NCBI RefSeq assembly: GCF_040412425.1
Contig: NC_089781.1
Coordinates: 57,578,468-57,642,467 of the forward strand
Source of the DNA: Macrobrachium rosenbergii
Taxonomy: Eukaryota; Arthropoda; Malacostraca; Decapoda; Palaemonidae
DNA length: 64,000 nucleotides
Direction: 5' to 3'
The stretch's first letter is position 1, and each line of letters opens with the position of its first letter. The position numbers and the translations under genes are program-made. Shown here one piece after another: positions 57,600 through 64,000 of the stretch. The notes under the pieces were generated by a model. The model was not told the origin of the DNA and ran no database searches. It saw only the letters and a list, made by a program, of their open reading frames with translations.

Positions 57600-59892
57600 G
57601 TGAGTGTGTGCTGTCGTAGGGAAAACATTAGAGATTTTTTGTTGTCGAGCCTTATTCTTGAACACGATCACCGTTCTCTGCTGAGTGGTGTTCCCCTTTC
57701 CCCTTGTAAATTCTCCGAATACTCGACTCGGAATATTCATGGCTAAGAGCATTGTGGGCACGGGTCAGGGCCATTGTCAGAAATCTGTTAGCAACTGTGG
57801 GGGTCCCCTTGTTAGCTTTGTCCTTCATCCCAGGGGGCCCCCTTTTACCCTCAGATAACCGACCATTCTTTTCAAGGGGTTAGGAGGTTCCCCCTTTCCG
57901 CTAACCCCAAACTTGGCTTCTTCGCCGAAATGTAAGTGAAAGATTCAGTTAACCTACTCCTTTAGTGCGTTTCTCTTCCGCCTTTTAGGTTAATAGTTAG
58001 TTACTTGTAGTAATATTGATAATCTCTGTTCTCATCTCCTGTTGCTATGAAAAAAGGCTGTCCAAGTCGTTGTCGACGACGCCCGAATGCGTATCCTTTG
58101 TGACTCATACCCATCTCTCCCCGATTGACATTGGCTGGATGTTACCAATAGCTTCCATCCCATAGGATCAAGATGATACCGCTGACGGTACAGCTTCCGT
58201 CCCGAACTTTCGCACAGCTTTCTCTGCATTTGTTTATTTTGTCTTTAGCCTTCTTTCCCAAGGAACTAATTATTGTCACATTAACAGCGCAAAGTAAAAA
58301 AAAATCTATCGATAAACTTATTTTTTTCTAGTTCAGTCATACGTCCCTTGAAGTTCTTGAACACTTACCATCTGTAACGGAATTACGAAAGACGTGGAAT
58401 AATGTAGTAAGAAATTTAAAAACCACTTCATGAAGGGCGTGTAGAGTTGCCAAAAATTTTGTTTTTGGAAAGACTAACAAGTGACTGGTGGGGAACGAAG
58501 TGTCCTGATTCCGACTATCAGAATTCATGTACAGCATCTTCCACATTAGGTACCATGAGTTTAAAAGGGAGCTTTAGGGGAGGGTTGGTGGCTAAACGGT
58601 TTCTCGTGTTCATCATGAGGAGACCTGGCAGGGAGTCTTGTCAGCACATGTGGTCACAACAGCGCTGCCAAATGGATGCCCCCTACTGCAAAAGCGTGCC
58701 CCTGGTCTTATCAGACAAAAAATCAACAGGCATAATAACACATTTAATCGGTTCTTCTTTGCGTGAAGGCTCCGTGTAGCACTGCTTTTTTTTTTTTTTT
58801 TTGCTGAAGTACAAAATAATGATTGGAGGAAAATAGCAAACACGTCTTTACAAACAACGGGAATTTACTAAAGGACTTGTAGCGAGCAGTGTACGGAGGA
58901 GGCCGGATGAATTCCATCAGCACCATGTAGAAATCATTTAGAACATGTAGATGAAGAAATATATCTCATCCGTATTTGTGTAGTCAGGTATAGGAACACA
59001 GAGTTGTTGTTGTTGTTCCTTTTTGATACGATTTCACGCCGCCATGCCCACGAAATTAGCGGAGTTATCCATCGATCGCTTTTCTGTAGGCCTTTCCTTT
59101 CCTATCGTCACCCTCCTTCATTTTCCTTCGCATATCTTTCTTCTGCTCTGCTAAATCTGTTTTTAGAATTCGTGACCAATATCTAAATATCTCTTTTGTG
59201 TTTTTTGTCTGAAATGTATCAATTTTTTCAAAACGTAGGAATGGTTTTGAGATGAAGATACACACGTGCACCCAACTTAGTATTCACTTCCCCCTCCAGT
59301 GAAGACTTGGCAAGGAAAAAGTCCCTTTGTGTCAACAGAAGCTGATGGTTATGGAAGAATCCAGGCTGAAAGGAAGGAAGGAAAGAAGCGGAATTTGATT
59401 ACCAGATCACGGCAGAGTATTCCCCCGTCTCCCCTCGTGACGCATAGTCAGTCAGTTCCAAGTTCCCCTCTCCATTTCTATGAGATCTGCCTATAGACCA
59501 CTAGACCGATAAATACCCCTCCCTAATTGTGGTGGGTGGCGTAACGCATCCCGCGTCATAAATATCCATATCTTGGTGGGTGCCGTCACGCTCAGCCGTA
59601 ACAACAAGAGCCACCAATAAAATTTTCCGCCATGTTACCTCCAGGATTGGCCAACAGCTGCGATGAGGAATGGAAGTTTATATTCACTGCTGAAGCAACC
59701 AAAGACCCCTTACCAGTCAGGGCTTACGCTTCCAAAGTCACTTTTATTTCAATCGGGAAACAAGGCCGTGATGACCCTGGAACCTGCGACACTAGTTTTC
59801 TTTATAACATCAGTCAGTGTCAAGGCGCAGAGAAGTCTGGACATTCATCATTGCTAATATTAATCAACCAACCTTAGCACAGCACGTTCGTG

Positions 59893-59895
<3 letters not shown>
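57596..59895. other. No supported gene
   Basis: A T run of about 19 lies at 58784-58802. A frame from 59632 has a good ATG context (CCGCCATGT) and 81 codons but no recognised similarity. Confidence 0.4.

Positions 59896-59970
<75 letters not shown>
59896..59970. repeat. (TC)n microsatellite
   Basis: About 37 units, the longest TC tract here. Confidence 0.95.
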
Positions 59971-59972
<2 letters not shown>

Positions 59973-60400
59973 TAATATTTGCATTCAAATATCCTTATCT
60001 ACAGGTTTTTCATTCTTGTCAATAGGTAACATGCACAGTGTATTTCTCACAAAAACAAAAAAGGAAAAAAGGTTTCCTGGTAATTTGCATACGATTTTGT
60101 CTGCACGCTAATGTTATAAAAAGGAGGGATATAAAATTCCGTGAAATGTAACCAGAAACAAGCATGGATTTTCACAGGGAAGCACGATTCAGTTTCCAGA
60201 AAAAAAATCCTGCGTTCTTAGAGTAACGCTAGATGTTGTTGTGGAGGCGTCGAGAAAAATCAAATTCAGCTTTGATTATTTTCTCTCGAGTTGAAAAGGC
60301 TAATGTGTATCCAGTACACTTTTTCTGACTCTGGAAGTTTGTTAGTGTCCTCAACATTTACACTATACCTAAAAAACTGATGAAAGGAAGTTGAATTGTC

Positions 60401-60401
<1 letters not shown>
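59971..60401. other. No recognisable feature
   Basis: Nothing supported. Confidence 0.45.

Positions 60402-60438
<37 letters not shown>
60402..60438. repeat. (TC)n microsatellite
   Basis: About 18 units. Confidence 0.95.
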
Positions 60439-60441
<3 letters not shown>

Positions 60442-60569
60442 TATGTGCGTATAATCTATCGTTGCCTCGTATCGCCATGAAATTTTATTGACCTACATGT
60501 TTAATAAATCTTACTGTCATTCGTCTCCTCCCACATTCCACCTCTTTTAACCTATGGGATATCCATACA

Positions 60570-60572
<3 letters not shown>

Positions 60573-60628
<56 letters not shown>
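60573..60628. repeat. (TC)n microsatellite
   Basis: About 28 units. Confidence 0.95.
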
Positions 60629-60630
<2 letters not shown>

Positions 60631-60967
60631 ACCTTCACAGCTGCCCTTTGTGTCGGCATTGGTGTGAAATAAGGGAATAAAAGGGGATAATAGGGATAAT
60701 ACCAATAAGGATGTCCAGCCTGGGATGTGGTGGGACCTCTGTGGGATACACTGAGTTTTGGAGAGAGGGAGCGAGGAAGGCCTCAAGAGATCCTCCATTT
60801 CCGCGATGGAGAAGAACATCCAAGATGCCCCAACGGATCGATTCGAAATGCTCTCGTTTCACACACCTTCTTCTTCTCCTCTTTTTGCTCTTTTCTCTTG
60901 AACCCCTACGAAACTGTCACATCAGCAATCCAAGTTTATTTATGTTATACATAGAATATTCGGTCAT
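60629..60967. other. No recognisable feature
   Basis: Nothing supported. Confidence 0.45.
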
Positions 60968-61050
60968 GACACACACACACACATGCCCACACACAAATAT
61001 ATACACACATACATACATACATACATACATACATACATACATACATACAT
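60968..61050. repeat. (CA)n and (CATA)n microsatellites
   Basis: A short CA tract, then about 10 CATA units (61009-61050). Confidence 0.95.
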
Positions 61051-62815
61051 AGATGCGTGCATACATACATGCTTTTCATTGTTTTCTTGTATTTACTCTA
61101 CTGAGAGACCATAAAAATGGAAAGACTTTTTATCCACGCAGCAGGTTTATTACTACAAGGAAATATATTGACTTAAGAAATATAAAGAGGTCCTCAGCTG
61201 TTTTCCCTTACCTGCATATTAGTGTAGCTGTCAAGTCTCCAACAGTCTCGGTAGCCCTCCTACTCGGAAATCACGTCTCAATGCCAAAACTTGAATCCCT
61301 AAAGCTCTCCTTTAGATTGTATCAAACCTTTTAGTCCTCGTGATTTTTTTGGCTGAGTTCTTTTCTTTAAAAGGGGAATGTAATCCGTGTAAAGAGGAAT
61401 TAGCTTCCCTGTGTTATATCTTATCTTCTTCGTGAGTATTTAACTTTTTAGGTGTTTTTACTCTCAGCACAAAAACTCCTTCCACCAACTCAGTTTCCTT
61501 CCGGCCACACAAATTACCTGACTTTGGCACATAAATAAATCCCTCTTTATTTCTTTGCCCCACCTCCCAACTACCCCCCCACCGACCGCCACCTCACCCC
61601 ACAAAATGAAATTCTGAGTGAAGAGGGATTTTGTTATAGCATGTTATTGACGTTTTCCAAGGGTTTGCCCTCATACTTTCTTCTTCATATTTTTTCTCCT
61701 GTCCCTTTGTCATGAAATCATATTTTGACACCGTAGGCTAAGTTGGTTGGCTAATTTTGAATATAGTAATTATTTTCATCAAAACCACTTTTAATCATCA
61801 CAAGCTTAGAAATGAGTTCATTGAGTTATGAAAAATAGGTAAGAAAAATGATGTGATACATTTACTAAATTATTGACAAATGACTTTAGTTTTCCTAAAC
61901 CTACGAAGGAAAATGTACAACACAAATTACTCAGAGGTACCAGCTTTCAGTTTTTCTTTTTAAAAAAGAAGGAAATGTAAAATTTTTTTATGACAGCATC
62001 GCTCAGCTGCCGGGTTATCCAGCGACGACCCTCCTTTCGAAAGCGAGACAGAAATTGTACACAGCCATGAATGAAAGAAAACCCAGACGTTTACCTTGCA
62101 CAGATCCGCGACGACAAAGAAAACGGGAGGCGACTTGCCGCCAGGGGCCCAGCCATTCACAAACCAAAGACAACTCTATTGTGGCCCTTACAATAGTAGA
62201 CACCCGCTTCAAACGCACCGAAATGCCGACAAGCTGAGTTTTGTCGTCTTTTGTGGGAGGATTTATTTGTTTGTTCCCCTTGATTTCTGTATGGTCAAAC
62301 TCCTTTTCTTCGCACTGCATTTAAAGTACCGCTGTTGGTTTGTTAGTTAGTCCTAATTTGTCTGTCCGTCACTCGGTTTCTTGTAAGGCTTAATGAATAT
62401 CCCGTTATTCATTGCTTGCCCTGTCATTGTTTTGGACCCACGTTATCTCAGCTTTCCCAAGGTCTTGAGTGCTCATCGGATTCATGAATGGCTTCGCAGA
62501 ACTGACAGTTCGACCTAATAATTGCGGGAAAGGCTGTAGAACTCTTAAGCAATGGCTGCTCTACAGATATAATAAAAACAATTTAGTGGAAAGTATGACA
62601 TACTTAAACGCCAAAGTATTAGTAGCTTATTAGCTTTCTTAACAAATTCGCTGAATTTTTATGACATGTTAACAAGACTCCTTTCAATTACAGGACTGCA
62701 ACACCTCTGTATAAAAAGAAATCGTATGTCAGTTACTAATGAAAATTATAATTCTAATAACTCCTCAACATCATTGTATTAACCTCCTTTAGAATAGGAA
62801 AAAAGAGGACACTTT

Positions 62816-62820
<5 letters not shown>
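61051..62820. other. No recognisable feature
   Basis: 1.8 kb of unique-looking DNA; no gene supported. Confidence 0.45.
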
Positions 62821-62878
<58 letters not shown>

Positions 62879-62896
62879 TAATAATAATAATAATAA
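62821..62896. repeat. (AAT)n microsatellite
   Basis: AAT units with one slippage (ATAAATAA). Confidence 0.95.
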
Positions 62897-64000
62897 ACTG
62901 TTGGATTGCTTATTTCTAAATTTGTGAAGGAGGTGGGATTTTGGAACTTTTGTTTCCCCATCATAATCCTATTGCTCCTTAAATTTCGACGATCTTTCCC
63001 GGTAGGAGCAGCTTGAACGCCTGGCCAGCGAAATTTCGATGGGTTACAACAGCTCTTCTCTTGTGAACAAAGGGGTTTGATTCCTTCCCCTGAGAAGAGG
63101 GGTTGTTTGCTCTTTACCCAATTCCAATCTCTACAGTATCCACAGTTTCAGTGAAGATTGCTCTGGCTGTTAACTGCTCTGACTGTTACTTAAAATCAAT
63201 TAGTTTTTAGAGAGATGTTAAAATTTTGTACTGCTGCTTTTGCATTTAAGCAACATTTGGCAGCGTTGAAAACCAGGCTCTGGTCACCAATCATCCATTG
63301 TTTCGTATTATCTTGAATCAGGGCATTGTCCTGAGACACTTTCTCTCCCTTTCCACATCAGTGATATCCATTTCCAAACCTGATTCGATCCGTTGTGCGC
63401 AAGAATGCTGTTTTAATTCCACTAGGTTACTAATAGTTTTGCCATATTTTGATTAAATCATTAATGCTAATAGAGCGGAGACAGGTCTTGAGAAAGAAAA
63501 AATCCGTTTTCTTTTTGTGCATCTTTTACATATGCAATATAATCTTCTAATTAAAAGAACAATGTGTTTTCATGCTACTTGAGGAGTCTTTCTGCTCTTT
63601 TTGCTAATAGGCTTCTCCAATACTCCTGAAAATCTTGCTTTCTTCATCTTTTCCATCCTGATAAACAAGTAAATTGGCATCCCACGTAAAAGCTGCCCTG
63701 GTTAGCTTTCTCATTCCTGAAGAATTTCTCTTCATGAGTTTTAATAGTTTCCAAATAGTTTTTCCGCCACCCTTACATCTTGCCTTCATCAGTTACCGTC
63801 TTCACTCCGTTCTTTCTTCTAAGTGATGCATTTAGAAGTGAGTCACACCACTATTTATCCTCTGCCTCTTTCACTCCATCTTCAGATATTTGCACTCGGT
63901 TCCAGATATCTCTTCACTCATTGATCGTTTCTGATGATCTATTGTGAGTGCCTCCAAGACACATACTGTTTACTTATCAAATCTCAAACTCAGTCTCTAC
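62897..64000. other. No recognisable feature
   Basis: A 61-codon minus frame (63604-63789) has no recognised similarity. Confidence 0.45.

Noticed and set aside
58032..58229. 65-codon minus frame and an overlapping second frame (GEMGMSHKGYAFG...)
   Set aside because: Two competing frames, no homology recalled, weak splice signals.
58784..58802. T run as a poly(A) tail of a minus-strand retrocopy
   Set aside because: No target-site duplication or recognisable coding or SINE body next to it.
59632..59877. 81-codon frame with a good start context (CCGCCATGT)
   Set aside because: No recognised domain, and it ends just before a TC array. A good ATG context alone is insufficient.
63604..63789. 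61-codon minus frame resembling a Lys-rich LINE fragment
   Set aside because: No diagnostic endonuclease or RT motif; similarity too vague.

Overview
This is an animal nuclear DNA window with no complete protein-coding gene that I can support. Low-complexity DNA dominates. There are about 27 long (TA)n tracts, roughly 4 kb by hand estimate, often joined to (GT)n/(CA)n. There are also 13 long (TC)n and 6 (GA)n tracts on the + strand and several (ATT)n/(AAT)n tracts. This microsatellite load, together with a tRNA-derived SINE that I associate from memory with decapod crustaceans (18972-19429), suggests a decapod, possibly a caridean shrimp. Species cannot be fixed from the sequence alone.

Layout. 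1-10 kb holds SINE-like repeats (a 359-bp tandem pair, an inverted pair, a partial inverted copy) in or beside (TA)n arrays, a broken Ty3/Gypsy-type Gag-protease-RT remnant on the minus strand (3704-4988), and a short non-LTR reverse transcriptase fragment (6061-6290). 10-15 kb holds two truncated, convergent LTR-retrotransposon Gag-protease remnants (10452-11760 on +, 12180-13621 on -). Each has a candidate primer binding site, and both end just past the protease motif. 15-30 kb is microsatellite-rich non-coding DNA with a dimeric SINE bounded by a 13-bp target-site duplication, the first copy of a ~200-bp inverted-repeat element (second copy at 35.5 kb), and a 110-bp fold-back element between two (TA)n arrays. 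29.9-32.1 kb is a GC- and CpG-richer island with a possible first coding exon (30463-30528, followed by a consensus splice donor). 32-48 kb is mostly featureless apart from simple repeats, a near-perfect 182-bp hairpin (41673-41854) and a small perfect hairpin (44314-44344). 48.3-50.5 kb is a large inverted repeat enclosing 0.66 kb of (TA)n, nested hairpins and another SINE. 50.5-64 kb holds a degraded LINE 3' end (52600-53160), one candidate exon on the minus strand (56953-57129) and further simple repeats.

How the parts relate. Nothing here forms a pathway or operon. The recurring theme is that palindromic or tRNA-derived elements repeatedly sit directly against (TA)n arrays, and (TA)n changes to (TG)n with a preferred polarity. 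All retroelement coding remnants carry stops, frameshifts or lost catalytic residues and should be read as dead copies. The short open frames of Tyr-Ile, Leu, Ser-Leu or Arg-Glu repeats across the window are translations of microsatellites, not genes.
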